Of a stretch of DNA of 64,000 nucleotides, positions 25,310 to 33,091 are shown one piece after another; the first letter of the stretch is position 1; every line of letters starts with the position of its first letter. Both the position numbers and the translations under genes were made by a program. The notes beneath the pieces are model-generated. The model saw only the letters and a program-made list of their open reading frames with translations. It was not told the origin of the DNA and did not search any database. The DNA is taken from the NCBI RefSeq assembly GCF_022271435.1, contig NZ_JAFIQY010000046.1, positions 1-64,000 of the forward strand, read 5' to 3'. Source of the stretch: Streptomyces monomycini. Its GTDB lineage: Bacteria > Actinomycetota > Actinomycetes > Streptomycetales > Streptomycetaceae.

Positions 25310-25645
25310 ATGCTCATCGCCCGTTCCGTCGCCCTCTTCGTCCTCGCCGCCCTCTTCGAGATCGGCGGCGCCTGGCTCGTCTGGCAGGGCGTGCGCGAAC
25401 ACCGCGGCTGGATCTGGATCGGCGCGGGCGTCCTCGCCCTCGGCGTGTACGGCTTCGTCGCCACCCTCCAGCCGGACGCCGACTTCGGCCGCATCCTCGC
25501 CGCGTACGGCGGTGTCTTCGTCGCGGGCTCGCTGGCCTGGGGCATGGTCGCCGACGGCTACCGCCCGGACCGCTGGGACGTGGCCGGCGCCCTGATCTGC
25601 CTGGCCGGTATGGCCGTGATCATGTACGCGCCCAGGGGCCGCTGA
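25310..25645 (+). CDS. YnfA/UPF0060 family membrane protein
   Basis: This 111-residue protein has four transmembrane helices and the YnfA signature: FEIGGAWLVWQGVREHRGWIW in helix 1 to loop 1, then YGFVATLQPDADFGRILAAYGGVFVAGSLAWGMVADGYRPDRWDVAGALICLAGMAVIMY. It resembles small multidrug resistance transporters. Transport in this family is suggested rather than proven here. It starts at ATG 25310, and the SDR gene follows 61 bases later on the same strand. Confidence 0.93.
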   Translation: MLIARSVALFVLAALFEIGGAWLVWQGVREHRGWIWIGAGVLALGVYGFVATLQPDADFGRILAAYGGVFVAGSLAWGMVADGYRPDRWDVAGALICLAGMAVIMYAPRGR

Positions 25646-25706
25646 CCCGCGCATATCCTGCGTAGGCACCACGACCGACGCCCGCAGCGCCCGAGGAGCC
25701 CGCCGC

Positions 25707-26489
25707 ATGACCGCCGTACCCGACGCGCCCGCAGACCGTACCCGTACCGCCGTCGTCACCGGAGCCAGCAGCGGCATCGGCGCCGCGACCGCCCGCCGGC
25801 TGGCCGCCGAGGGCTACCGCGTCGTCCTCGCCGCCCGGCGCAAGGACCGCATCGAGGCGCTCGCCGCCGAACTGCCCGACGCCGAGGCCCACCAGCTCGA
25901 CGTCACCGACCGAGCCGCGGTGGACGCCTTCGCCGCCCGCCTGCGGGAGCAGCACGCCTCGGTGGACGTGCTGGTCAACAACGCCGGCGGCGCCCTGGGC
26001 GCCGACCCCGTCGCCACCGGCGACCCGGCCGACTGGCGGACCATGTACGAGGTCAACGTCCTCGGCGTCCTCCACGTCACCCAGGCCCTGCTGCCCGCCC
26101 TGACCGCCTCCGGGGACGGCACCGTCGTGGTCGTCTCCTCGACCGCCGGGCACGGCACCTACGAGGGCGGCGGCGGTTACGTCGCCGCCAAGCACGGCGC
26201 GCACGTCATCGCCGAGACCCTCCGGCTGGAGCTGTGCGGCGAGCCCGTCCGCGTCATCGAGATCGCCCCCGGCATGGTCAAGACCGACGAGTTCGCCACC
26301 ACCCGCTTCCGCGGTGACACCGCCAAGGCCGCCAAGGTCTACGCGGGCGTCGCCGAGCCCCTGACCGCCGACGACGTCGCCGACACCATCGGCTGGGCCG
26401 TCACCCGCCCGGCCCACGTCAACGTCGACCTCCTCGTCGTACGCCCCCGCGCCCAGGCCTCCAACTCCAAGGTGCACCGCGCCTCCTGA
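25707..26489 (+). CDS. SDR family NAD(P)-dependent oxidoreductase (YdfG-like)
   Basis: This 260-residue classical SDR has the cofactor motif TGASSGIGAATARRLAAEGYRV, VNNAGGAL, the active site VSSTAGHGTYEGGGGYVAAKHG (Ser, Tyr-x-x-x-Lys), and the APGMVKTDEF segment typical of serine/3-hydroxy acid dehydrogenases. It probably oxidises a small hydroxy acid or alcohol. ATG 25707 lies downstream of a GAGGAG sequence. Its stop codon lies inside the first unit of a three-copy repeat that continues into the intergenic region. Confidence 0.93.
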   Translation: MTAVPDAPADRTRTAVVTGASSGIGAATARRLAAEGYRVVLAARRKDRIEALAAELPDAEAHQLDVTDRAAVDAFAARLREQHASVDVLVNNAGGALGADPVATGDPADWRTMYEVNVLGVLHVTQALLPALTASGDGTVVVVSSTAGHGTYEGGGGYVAAKHGAHVIAETLRLELCGEPVRVIEIAPGMVKTDEFATTRFRGDTAKAAKVYAGVAEPLTADDVADTIGWAVTRPAHVNVDLLVVRPRAQASNSKVHRAS

Positions 26490-26586
26490 GGCACCACAGC
26501 GTCCCCGGGGGCCCCACCTCGTGAGGCACCACGGCGTCCCGTGCCCCGCCTCCTGAGGCACCACAGCGGCCCGGTGGCCCCGCGAC
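26486..26586. repeat. Three degenerate 32-35-base tandem repeats at the SDR 3' end
   Basis: The units start with ctgaggcaccacagcg (26486-26520), gtgaggcaccacggcg (26521-26552) and ctgaggcaccacagcg (26553-26586), and each ends in a gccccrc-type tract. The SDR stop codon is in the first unit. The copies look like duplications of the gene end. Confidence 0.75.
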
Positions 26587-26600
26587 ACCCCTCGCCGGAG

Positions 26601-26640
26601 CCCTGGGCCCACCCCCGCCCGGGCGGGGGTGGGCCCAGGG
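26601..26640. terminator. Perfect 40-base palindrome, strong terminator candidate
   Basis: The 20 bases at 26601-26620 (ccctgggcccacccccgccc) are the exact reverse complement of 26621-26640, with no spacer. As RNA this would form a very stable stem of about 18 pairs with a minimal loop. It follows the SDR gene and its repeats, so it may terminate that transcript. A perfect palindrome of this size is also unusual enough to suggest a mobile-element end or recombination scar. Confidence 0.75.
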
Positions 26641-26641
26641 C

Positions 26642-26972
26642 GCGGCACTTCTCGCGGGTGTCTTCCCCTCCCTCGTCCTGGCGGTCCCGGCCGTCCGGTT
26701 CGCCCCGACCGGCTTCAGCAACCAGCTCTCGCCGGCCGTCCTGGGCGTCCTGTGGGCCGCGACGGGCGTCGCCGGCCTCCGCGCGGGCCGTCGTCGCCCA
26801 TCTGGACGCCCCCTTCGCGTACGGTGACCGGCTCGCCGCCGCCCACGACATCACCACCGCCGGCTCCTGGTTCCCGCTCCTGCTCAACCTCGTCGTCGCC
26901 GAGGCCTGGGTCCGGCGCCGCGCCCGGAAAACCGCTGGCGCCGCGGCCGCCCCCGCCCGTACCGTTTCCTGA
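26642..26972 (+). pseudogene. Frameshifted remnant of a small membrane protein
   Basis: Two overlapping frames each read like real protein. Frame one from 26642 gives AALLAGVFPSLVLAVPAVRF and on through SPAVLGVLWAATGVAGLRAG, then degenerates. Frame two from about 26787 gives VVAHLDAPFAYGDRLAAAHD, then TTAGSWFPLLLNLVVAEAWV and a basic tail to the stop at 26970. Joining them needs one base removed near 26785. The fusion would be a protein of about 110 residues with two or three transmembrane helices. No start codon or ribosome binding site precedes frame one, because the palindrome directly abuts it. The family is not recognised; a sequencing error is an alternative explanation. Confidence 0.55.
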
Positions 26973-27253
26973 GCCGACGCACCAGCGCGTCGTCGCACGT
27001 GCGTTTTCTCGCGCGTGCCCCCTCTCTCGGGCCTCGCCCTGGAAAGCAGTGTCTATGCCCCGGCCGGCGCTGAGCGCGCCTCACCACCGCGCGGACGAAC
27101 CCCGCCGCTGACCTTCACCGTCCGACGGCCGCCGTCCGCCGTGCCGGCCCGGCCGCACCCGCCTTCGCGCGGTGCGCCCACCGCCCGTACCACCGAGGCC
27201 GCTCGGCCTGCTCCCGCTGCCCTTCGCACGCTTTTCCGGCAAGGAGTACCCGA

Positions 27254-27637
27254 GTGCTGTCCAACAGCCCCAAGAGCCCGAACCGTCCGAACCCGCTGCC
27301 GCGCACCGACACCTTCACCTGCGTCCGGTGCGGGCTGACCGTCACCACCCTCGACCCCGTCGGCGACCGCCGCAACCACTGCCCCAGTTGCCTGCACTCG
27401 CAGCACGTACGGGACGCGGCCGAGGGCGGCCCGTCCGCCTGCCGGGGCCGGATGTCGCCCATCGCCATCGCGGTGCTGCGCACCGACGACTGGATGCTCG
27501 TCCACCGGTGCACCCGCTGCGACGAGCTGACGTCCAACCCGGTCTCCCCGGACGACAACCAGCTGATCCTGATGCGGATCGCGGTCCGGCCGCTGGCCCA
27601 CCCGCCGTTCCCGCTCGAAGCGTTCGGCGACCTGTGA
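27254..27637 (+). CDS. RNHCP domain protein, first of a tandem pair
   Basis: This 127-residue protein is built around paired zinc-ribbon-like cysteines. TFTCVRCGLTV and RRNHCPSCLHSQHV hold two C-x2-C pairs, the second carrying the RNHCP signature that names the family. Later VHRCTRCDELTSN adds a third C-x2-C, and a lone Cys lies in SACRGRM. It should bind zinc and perhaps RNA; the function of the family is not established. GTG 27254 follows GGCAAGGAG. The next gene encodes a homologue, starting 8 bases after this stop. Confidence 0.9.
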   Translation: MLSNSPKSPNRPNPLPRTDTFTCVRCGLTVTTLDPVGDRRNHCPSCLHSQHVRDAAEGGPSACRGRMSPIAIAVLRTDDWMLVHRCTRCDELTSNPVSPDDNQLILMRIAVRPLAHPPFPLEAFGDL

Positions 27638-27644
27638 GCGGGGA

Positions 27645-28070
27645 GTGACGACCGTGCCACGACGCCGTACACCCAAGCAGCAGCGCCGCGCCCAACGGCC
27701 CAAGGACGTCCTCCACGGGCCGGGCGGCGCCTCCGGCGACACCTTCCGCTGTGTCGGATGCCGCCTGGAGGTCCCGCTGGCCGCACCGGGCACCGCCCAC
27801 CGCAACCACTGCCCGCACTGCCTGGCCAGCCGCCACGTGGACCGCCGGATACCGGGCGACCGGGCCGCGGACTGCGGCGGCCGGATGCGGGCGCTGTGCC
27901 TGTCCGCCCGGCAGGACGGGGAGTGGCTGCTGGTCCACCAGTGCCTGGCCTGCGGTGAGCTGAGCACCAACCGCACCGCGGGCGACGACAACGCCCTGGC
28001 CCTGGTACGCCTGGCCGTCCGGCCGCTGGCCGACACCAGGATGCCCGTACGGGCGCTGATCTCCCTGTGA
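27645..28070 (+). CDS. RNHCP domain protein, second of a tandem pair
   Basis: This 141-residue paralogue of the preceding protein keeps the same layout: TFRCVGCRLEV, the RNHCPHCLASRHVD signature, DCGGRMRALCL, VHQCLACGELSTNRT, then the shared ending ALVRLAVRPLA. It has an extra basic N terminus (PRRRTPKQQRRAQRPKD) that suggests contact with nucleic acid. It follows the first copy in the same operon, ahead of a terminator at 28106. The pair probably arose by tandem duplication, and identity is moderate, so it is not recent. Confidence 0.9.
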   Translation: MTTVPRRRTPKQQRRAQRPKDVLHGPGGASGDTFRCVGCRLEVPLAAPGTAHRNHCPHCLASRHVDRRIPGDRAADCGGRMRALCLSARQDGEWLLVHQCLACGELSTNRTAGDDNALALVRLAVRPLADTRMPVRALISL

Positions 28071-28105
28071 GGGACCTGTGAGGGATCAGGAGGCCTGAGC
28101 GATCA

Positions 28106-28141
28106 GGGACCCGGACCGGCGGAGAAGCCGGCCCGGGTCCC
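28106..28141. terminator. Stem-loop terminator after the RNHCP operon
   Basis: The stem gggacccggaccggc (28106-28120) pairs with gccggcccgggtccc (28127-28141) with one mismatch around the 6-base loop ggagaa. It lies between the convergent RNHCP operon and TetR gene, so it may serve both. Confidence 0.8.
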
Positions 28142-28178
28142 TGTCCCGGCCCGCTTTGCCGGCGTCCGTCTTCGGGCG

Positions 28179-28826
28179 TCAGGTCCGGGTCGGTGGTGCG
28201 CTCATCGCCGCGGTCAGGAACGTGATCGCCCATCGCCGGGCCGCCTGGCCCACTGCCGGGGACGCGCAGCCAGGGGTGGGCCGCTGCTGGATCTCAAGGC
28301 GGTCGACGGCCGTCACGGAAAGGATTCCCCGCATCCGGAACCTCAGCTCCTCCGGGGAAAGGCCGGGCAGTACGCGCGCGAAGGCCGCGAGATAGCGCTC
28401 GCGGACCGAGTCCTCGGCCGGGCCGGCCCAGCTGCGCGCCTCCTCGGCCGGGTCGCTGAGGATCGTCATGATCAGCCGGGATGTCCGGGCGCCGCCCTCG
28501 TCGCCGGCCGGCATCTCGTCGAACAGCGGCCCCGCGAACGCCTCCACCAGGTCGCCGACCGGTGGCTCGGGGGTCCGGGCGAGCAGCGCGTCGAGCCCGG
28601 CGCGCTGGGCGGCGTTGACGGGCTCGATCACGCGGCGGACGACCGCGGCCATCAGTTCCGCCTTCGAGCCGAAGTGGTAGCCGACGGCGGCCAGGTTCGC
28701 TCCGGCGCGTGTGGTGATCGCGCGGATCGAGGTACCGCGGTACCCGTGCTCGGCGAAGAGGTGCTCGGCCGCGTCGAGGATCTGGGTGCGGGTGTCTGGG
28801 GTCGCCACACGGGGGACTCTACCCAT
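28179..28826 (-). CDS. TetR family regulator
   Basis: This 215-residue TetR protein has the N-terminal helix-turn-helix RTQILDAAEHLFAEHGYRGTSIRAITTRAGANLAAVGYHFGSKAELM at about residues 13-60. The C-terminal region resembles the TetR_C/CecR-like domain (LEIQQRPTPGC, RRWAITFLTAAM). It is divergent from the ketopantoate-reductase-like gene across 53 bases that contain a perfect 12-base palindrome, the likely operator for both. Its ligand is unknown. Confidence 0.92.
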   Translation of the reverse strand: MGRVPRVATPDTRTQILDAAEHLFAEHGYRGTSIRAITTRAGANLAAVGYHFGSKAELMAAVVRRVIEPVNAAQRAGLDALLARTPEPPVGDLVEAFAGPLFDEMPAGDEGGARTSRLIMTILSDPAEEARSWAGPAEDSVRERYLAAFARVLPGLSPEELRFRMRGILSVTAVDRLEIQQRPTPGCASPAVGQAARRWAITFLTAAMSAPPTRT

Positions 28827-28835
28827 GCTTGAATG

Positions 28836-28847
28836 ATACGTACGTAT
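28836..28847. promoter_or_regulatory. Putative TetR operator, perfect palindrome ATACGTACGTAT
   Basis: The perfect 12-base palindrome atacgtacgtat lies 10 bases upstream of the TetR start codon at 28826 and 33 bases before the divergent reductase ATG. Flanking bases tga and gaat extend it loosely. Placement in a 53-base shared promoter makes it the natural binding site of the TetR protein. Confidence 0.7.
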
Positions 28848-28879
28848 GAATAAATCGAACGCATGAAAGAGGAACGGTC

Positions 28880-29752
28880 ATGAAGCTGCTCGTGTACGGC
28901 GCCGGGGTCTGCGGCAGCCTGTTCGCCGCCCGCATGCACAAGGCCGGACACGACGTCTCGCTCCTCGCCCGGGGCGAGCGCCTGACCGCCCTGCGCCGGC
29001 AGGGAGTGCGGCTCGCCGAGGGGAACGGCCCGGCTGTCGAGCGGGTGCCGGTTCCGGTGGTCGAGCACCCGGACGGCGGGTACGACCTGATCACCGTCTT
29101 CGTCCGCACCCACCAGGTGGACGCGGTGCTGGAATCACTCGCCGGCGTCCGGGGTGACGTGCTGTTCCTGCTCAACTGGGCAGCCGGGCCGGAGACGCTG
29201 GGCGCGGCGATCGGCCACGGGCGGGTGCTGCTCGGCTTCCCCACGACGGGCGGCACGATGGACGGCGACGTCGTCCGCCACCGCAGGAGTGGTTTCCTCA
29301 CCCGCCGGGTCGCGATGCCGGTCGGCGAGCCCGACGGCCGCACCACGCCGCGCCTGCTACGGATCGTGGAGACGTTCCGTACCGCCGGGATCAACGCCGA
29401 GGCCGAGCCCCGGATGGCTGCCTGGCTCCGGACGCACGCCGCGTTCGAGGTCCCGCTCGGGCAGGCGGTCCACGCGGCGGGCGGGCCGGCGGCGCTGGCC
29501 GACGACCCGGACGCGGTCGGCGGCATGCTCCACCTCATGCGGCAGAACCTCACCGCGATGGAGACGCCGCCGGTGCCTCGCGCGTTCGGCGCGTTGCGGG
29601 CCCTGCCGCAAGGGCTCCTCGTCGCCGCGCTCCGGCGGTTCCTGAAGAGCCCGACGGCCGCGCACAGCGGACTCGGCGCCCCCTCGCCCGCCACGGCAGC
29701 CGAACTCGAACGGCTGGCCGAACAGCTCCGCGCCGCCGCGGGCGCCCGCTGA
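28880..29752 (+). CDS. Ketopantoate reductase (ApbA/PanE) family protein
   Basis: This 290-residue protein starts with the NADP-binding motif MKLLVYGAGVCGSLFAARMHKAG, followed by the LLARGERLTALRRQGVRL block that reads the NADP phosphate. The C-terminal helical domain is less typical of true PanE: the catalytic Lys/Asn region reads FPTTGGTMDGDVVRHR. It may be a paralogue that reduces another 2-keto acid or lactone rather than the pantothenate enzyme. ATG 28880 follows AAGAGGAACGG. Its expression is presumably governed by the divergent TetR protein. Confidence 0.85.
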   Translation: MKLLVYGAGVCGSLFAARMHKAGHDVSLLARGERLTALRRQGVRLAEGNGPAVERVPVPVVEHPDGGYDLITVFVRTHQVDAVLESLAGVRGDVLFLLNWAAGPETLGAAIGHGRVLLGFPTTGGTMDGDVVRHRRSGFLTRRVAMPVGEPDGRTTPRLLRIVETFRTAGINAEAEPRMAAWLRTHAAFEVPLGQAVHAAGGPAALADDPDAVGGMLHLMRQNLTAMETPPVPRAFGALRALPQGLLVAALRRFLKSPTAAHSGLGAPSPATAAELERLAEQLRAAAGAR

Positions 29753-29768
29753 GCGGGGGAGCCCGTCC

Positions 29769-30962
29769 TCACCCCTTCACACACACCACCTGCTTGAGCT
29801 TGGCCACGACCTCCACCAGGTCCCGCTGCTGGTCGATGACCTTCTCGATCGGCTTGTACGCGCCCGGGATCTCGTCCACGACACCGGAGTCCTTACGGCA
29901 CTCCACGCCCCGCGTCTGCTCCTCCAGGTCCCGCGTCGAGAAACGCTTCTTCGCCGCGTTGCGGCTCATCTTCCGGCCCGCGCCGTGCGAGGCGGAGTTG
30001 AAGGACGCCGGGTTGCCGAGGCCCTTGACGATGTACGAACCGGTGCCCATCGAGCCGGGGATGATGCCGTAGTCACCGCTCCCGGCGCGGATCGCGCCCT
30101 TGCGCGTGACGAGCAGGTCCAGGCCGTCGTACCGCTCCTCCGCCACATAGTTGTGGTGGCAGGAGATCACCGGCTCGAACGTCGGCCCGGCCTTCTTGAA
30201 CTCCTTGCGGACGACGTCCTGGAAGAGCGCCATCATGATCGCGCGGTTGTGCCGGGCGTACTCCTGCGCCCAGAACAGGTCGTTGCGGTACGCCGCCATC
30301 TGCGGGGTGTCCGCGACGAAGACGGCGAGGTCGCGGTCGACCAGCCCCTGGTTGTGCGGCAGCTTCTGCGCCTGGCCGATGTGGAAGTCGGCCAGCTCCT
30401 TGCCGATGTTGCGGGAGCCGGAGTGCAGCATCAGCCACACCGTGCCGGCCTCGTCCAGGCAGAACTCGATGAAGTGGTTGCCGCCGCCGAGCGACCCCAT
30501 CTGCCTGACGGCGCGCTCCTCACGGAACCGGACCGCTTCGGCCACTCCGCCGAAGCGGCTCCAGAAGTCGTCCCAGCCGCTGGTCGCCAGGCCGTGCAGC
30601 CGCCCCGGGTCCACCGGCTCGTCGTGCATGGCCCGCCCGACCGGGATGGCCTCCTCGATCTTGGAGCGGAGGCGGGAGAGGTCGCCGGGAAGGTCCTCGG
30701 CGGTGAGCGAGGTCCGCACGGCGCTCATCCCGCAGCCGATGTCGACACCGACGGCCGCCGGGCAGACCGCCCCGTGCATGGCGATCACCGAACCGACCGT
30801 CGCCCCCTTGCCGTAATGCACGTCCGGCATCACGGCCAGGCCCTTGATCCATGGCAGGGTGGCCACGTTGCGCAGCTGCTGCATGGCCACGCCCTCGACC
30901 GTGGACGGGTCCGCCCACATCCGGATCGGAACCTTGGCTCCGGGCACTTCGGTGTACGACAT
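29769..30962 (-). CDS. rtcB: RNA ligase RtcB
   Basis: RtcB joins RNA 2',3'-cyclic phosphate or 3'-phosphate ends to 5'-OH ends, using GTP and Mn2+. The protein is 397 residues. Visible landmarks are GVDIGCGMSAVRT (metal-binding Asp and Cys), GGGNHFIEFCLDEAG, HSGSRNIGKELADFHI, SCHHNY, and the guanylylated His region in SASHGAGRKMSRNAAKK. The ATG at 30962 follows GAGGAAGTT. It probably serves RNA repair or ribosome rescue. No RtcR regulator or archease gene is present. It is divergent from a lipoprotein gene. Confidence 0.96.
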   Translation of the reverse strand: MSYTEVPGAKVPIRMWADPSTVEGVAMQQLRNVATLPWIKGLAVMPDVHYGKGATVGSVIAMHGAVCPAAVGVDIGCGMSAVRTSLTAEDLPGDLSRLRSKIEEAIPVGRAMHDEPVDPGRLHGLATSGWDDFWSRFGGVAEAVRFREERAVRQMGSLGGGNHFIEFCLDEAGTVWLMLHSGSRNIGKELADFHIGQAQKLPHNQGLVDRDLAVFVADTPQMAAYRNDLFWAQEYARHNRAIMMALFQDVVRKEFKKAGPTFEPVISCHHNYVAEERYDGLDLLVTRKGAIRAGSGDYGIIPGSMGTGSYIVKGLGNPASFNSASHGAGRKMSRNAAKKRFSTRDLEEQTRGVECRKDSGVVDEIPGAYKPIEKVIDQQRDLVEVVAKLKQVVCVKG

Positions 30963-31123
30963 AACTTCCTCATTCCCCCGAAAATCAACAAATAGCAAAA
31001 GCCGGACAAGCAGCCTGATCGAGGACAGGGGACCGGCGTATGCGGCAGAACGTGCGGTAGACATTGTGTCCATCCGCCGTCTGGGCGCGGCAACCAGATT
31101 TCCTACGGAAGGAGCCGGGAACG

Positions 31124-32059
31124 GTGCAGCGAAGGTCGTTCGTACCGGGGACCGCGCTGGCGACCGTGGCGGCGCTGGCCGCCACGCTCACCGCCTGCAC
31201 CGACGGCTCCGGATCCGGCGGCGGCTCCGCCGACACCAAGGGCGGCGGCGCGGCCGCCACGTCCGCGTCCGCCGAGCCCGGCAAGTACAAGACGCTCCCC
31301 GAACCCTGCGGCCTGCCCTCCAAGGGCATCCTGCGCCGGCTGCTGCCGCCCGGCGGCACGGAGAGCCCGCAGGACGCCGACAAGGTCTACGCGGGCACCG
31401 CCGACATCACGTACGACACGGACCGCCGTGTGGGCTGCCGCTGGAAGCGCGAGGCGCCCGACGGCACCCGCCACCTCACCCTGGACTTCGAGCGGGTCGT
31501 CTCCTACGACCCCGCGGTCAGCGACGACGACAAGGCGCAGACGGTCTACGGGAAGAAGGAACTGGCCGCCGAGCTGCCGGCCGGCGGCAAGAGCGCGACG
31601 CCCACGCCCACCGCCCCCTCCGGCAAGGACGAGCGGGGCGACCAGAGCGGCCAGGGCGACCAGAGCGGCAAGCCCGACGGCGGCCAGGACGGCAGTCCCG
31701 GCGGCGACCAGGAGGCCGGCAAGGCCGCCGCGGGCGGCAAGGCGTCCCCCGCCCCCACGTCACCCCCCGCCTCATCCCCCTCCTCACCGCCCGCCTCACC
31801 GAGCGACGCACCCGGCTCCGACATCGCGCCGCGCATCCTGGACGGCCTCGCCGACGCCGCCTTCCTCAACGACAAGCTGATCACCGCGGACAGCGGCGTG
31901 CACCGTGACGTCACGATCGTCTTCCGGTCCTCGAACGTCATCGTGACCCTCTCCTACGACCAGTGGTCGGCCGACAAGACGACGCTGCCCGACAGCCGGG
32001 ACCTCCAGGAGAAGGCACAGGCGCTGGCCCAGGAGCTGGCCGACCGCTTCAACGAATAG
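31124..32059 (+). CDS. DUF3558-like secreted lipoprotein
   Basis: This 311-residue lipoprotein has the signal VQRRSFVPGTALATVAALAATLTAC, with the lipobox LTAC at about residue 25. A C-G-L-P-S-K-G-I-L-R-R-L domain start resembles DUF3558 (one Cys after a PCG-type motif, another in RRVGCRWKR). An insert of about 90 residues of Lys, Gly, Gln, Ser and Pro low complexity separates this from a C-terminal domain (ILDGLADAAFLNDKL, VTIVFRSSNVIVTLSYDQW). The mature protein is outside the membrane. GTG 31124 follows AAGGAGCC. A related lipoprotein follows it. Confidence 0.85.
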   Translation: MQRRSFVPGTALATVAALAATLTACTDGSGSGGGSADTKGGGAAATSASAEPGKYKTLPEPCGLPSKGILRRLLPPGGTESPQDADKVYAGTADITYDTDRRVGCRWKREAPDGTRHLTLDFERVVSYDPAVSDDDKAQTVYGKKELAAELPAGGKSATPTPTAPSGKDERGDQSGQGDQSGKPDGGQDGSPGGDQEAGKAAAGGKASPAPTSPPASSPSSPPASPSDAPGSDIAPRILDGLADAAFLNDKLITADSGVHRDVTIVFRSSNVIVTLSYDQWSADKTTLPDSRDLQEKAQALAQELADRFNE

Positions 32060-32259
32060 TCCGCTTTGTCCGGCGAGTAACGTCACGAATCGCCCTCCGG
32101 CCGCCCTCCGCCGCGTACCGTGTGCCCCCGAGCCCCGCGCGCGGCAGCGTCGCCGCGCGCTCCGAAGGACGTACCGCGTACGGACCGCACCCGGCCCGTG
32201 CACGGCACCCGACGGCGTCCAGTGCGACGCGCCGAACGACGACGAACAGCGAAGGAACC

Positions 32260-32982
32260 ATGCACCGTTCAGCCAAGCGACTCGCCAGCCTCCTCGCCTG
32301 CGCAGCCGTACCGGTGATGCTCGTCGCCGGCTGCTCCTCCGACGACGACTCCGGCAAGAAGGAGTCGGGCGGCGGCGCATCGAAGACCGCCACCCCCAGC
32401 AAGAGCGGCAGCTCCTCCCCCAGCGTCACGCCCGCCAAGCTCAAGAAGCTGCCCAACCCCTGCCAGGCCGTGTCCAAGGACACCGTCAAGAAGCTGGTCC
32501 CCAAGACCAAGAACGAGAACGGCGAGCAGGGCAAGTCCTCCGACGCCATGGCCCGCGGCTACTGCGCCTGGAACAGCTCCGACTCCCAGGGCGTGGACGG
32601 CACCCAGTACCGCTGGCTGGACGTCGGCTTCCAGCGCTACGACTCCGACCCGACCCTGGGCACCGGCGAGAAGCGCGCCACCGACTTCTACAAGAAGCAG
32701 CTCGACACGGCCAAGGCCACCCAGGGCGCCAAGAACACCAAGACCGGCGCGGTCGACGGCAACGGCGACGAGTCCAGCTGGATCACCTACGACCTGAAGA
32801 AGGACGGCTCCGACTTCAAGAACCAGACGGTGATCGCCCGCACCGCGAACGTCGTGGTCACCGTCAACTACAACGGCGCGGGCCTGGCCGGCGCCGACGC
32901 CCCCGACCCGAGCGACCTCCTCAAGTCCGCCGAAACCGCCGCCAAGGAAGCCGTGGCGGCAGTCGGCAAGGCCAACCAGTAG
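32260..32982 (+). CDS. DUF3558 domain lipoprotein
   Basis: This 240-residue lipoprotein has the signal MHRSAKRLASLLACAAVPVMLVAGC, with a lipobox VAGC. A Ser/Lys/Thr-rich linker precedes the DUF3558-like domain (LPNPCQAVSKDTVKKLVPK, RGYCAWNSS, YRWLDVGFQRYDSD, QTVIARTANVVVTVNYNGAG). It is a paralogue of the preceding gene: both share the P-C motif and the closing V-x-V-T-x-x-Y strand. Function unknown. ATG 32260 follows AGCGAAGGAACC. A terminator lies directly downstream. Confidence 0.88.
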   Translation: MHRSAKRLASLLACAAVPVMLVAGCSSDDDSGKKESGGGASKTATPSKSGSSSPSVTPAKLKKLPNPCQAVSKDTVKKLVPKTKNENGEQGKSSDAMARGYCAWNSSDSQGVDGTQYRWLDVGFQRYDSDPTLGTGEKRATDFYKKQLDTAKATQGAKNTKTGAVDGNGDESSWITYDLKKDGSDFKNQTVIARTANVVVTVNYNGAGLAGADAPDPSDLLKSAETAAKEAVAAVGKANQ

Positions 32983-32988
32983 GCGCCT

Positions 32989-33049
32989 GAGGCCCCTCCC
33001 CGGCCCCGGGACCGGCCGGGCAGCCGGCCGCCGGGCGGGGAGGGACCTC
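32989..33049. terminator. Stem-loop terminator between convergent genes
   Basis: gaggcccctccccg at 32989-33002 pairs with cggggagggacctc at 33036-33049 with one mismatch. The 33-base loop contains its own ccggccgg and ccgccggg stems. It lies between the convergent DUF3558 lipoprotein and GH65 genes. Confidence 0.7.
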
Positions 33050-33091
33050 GGACCTCAGCGGCTCATGGCCGGGACGCACCGCCCTGCCCGC

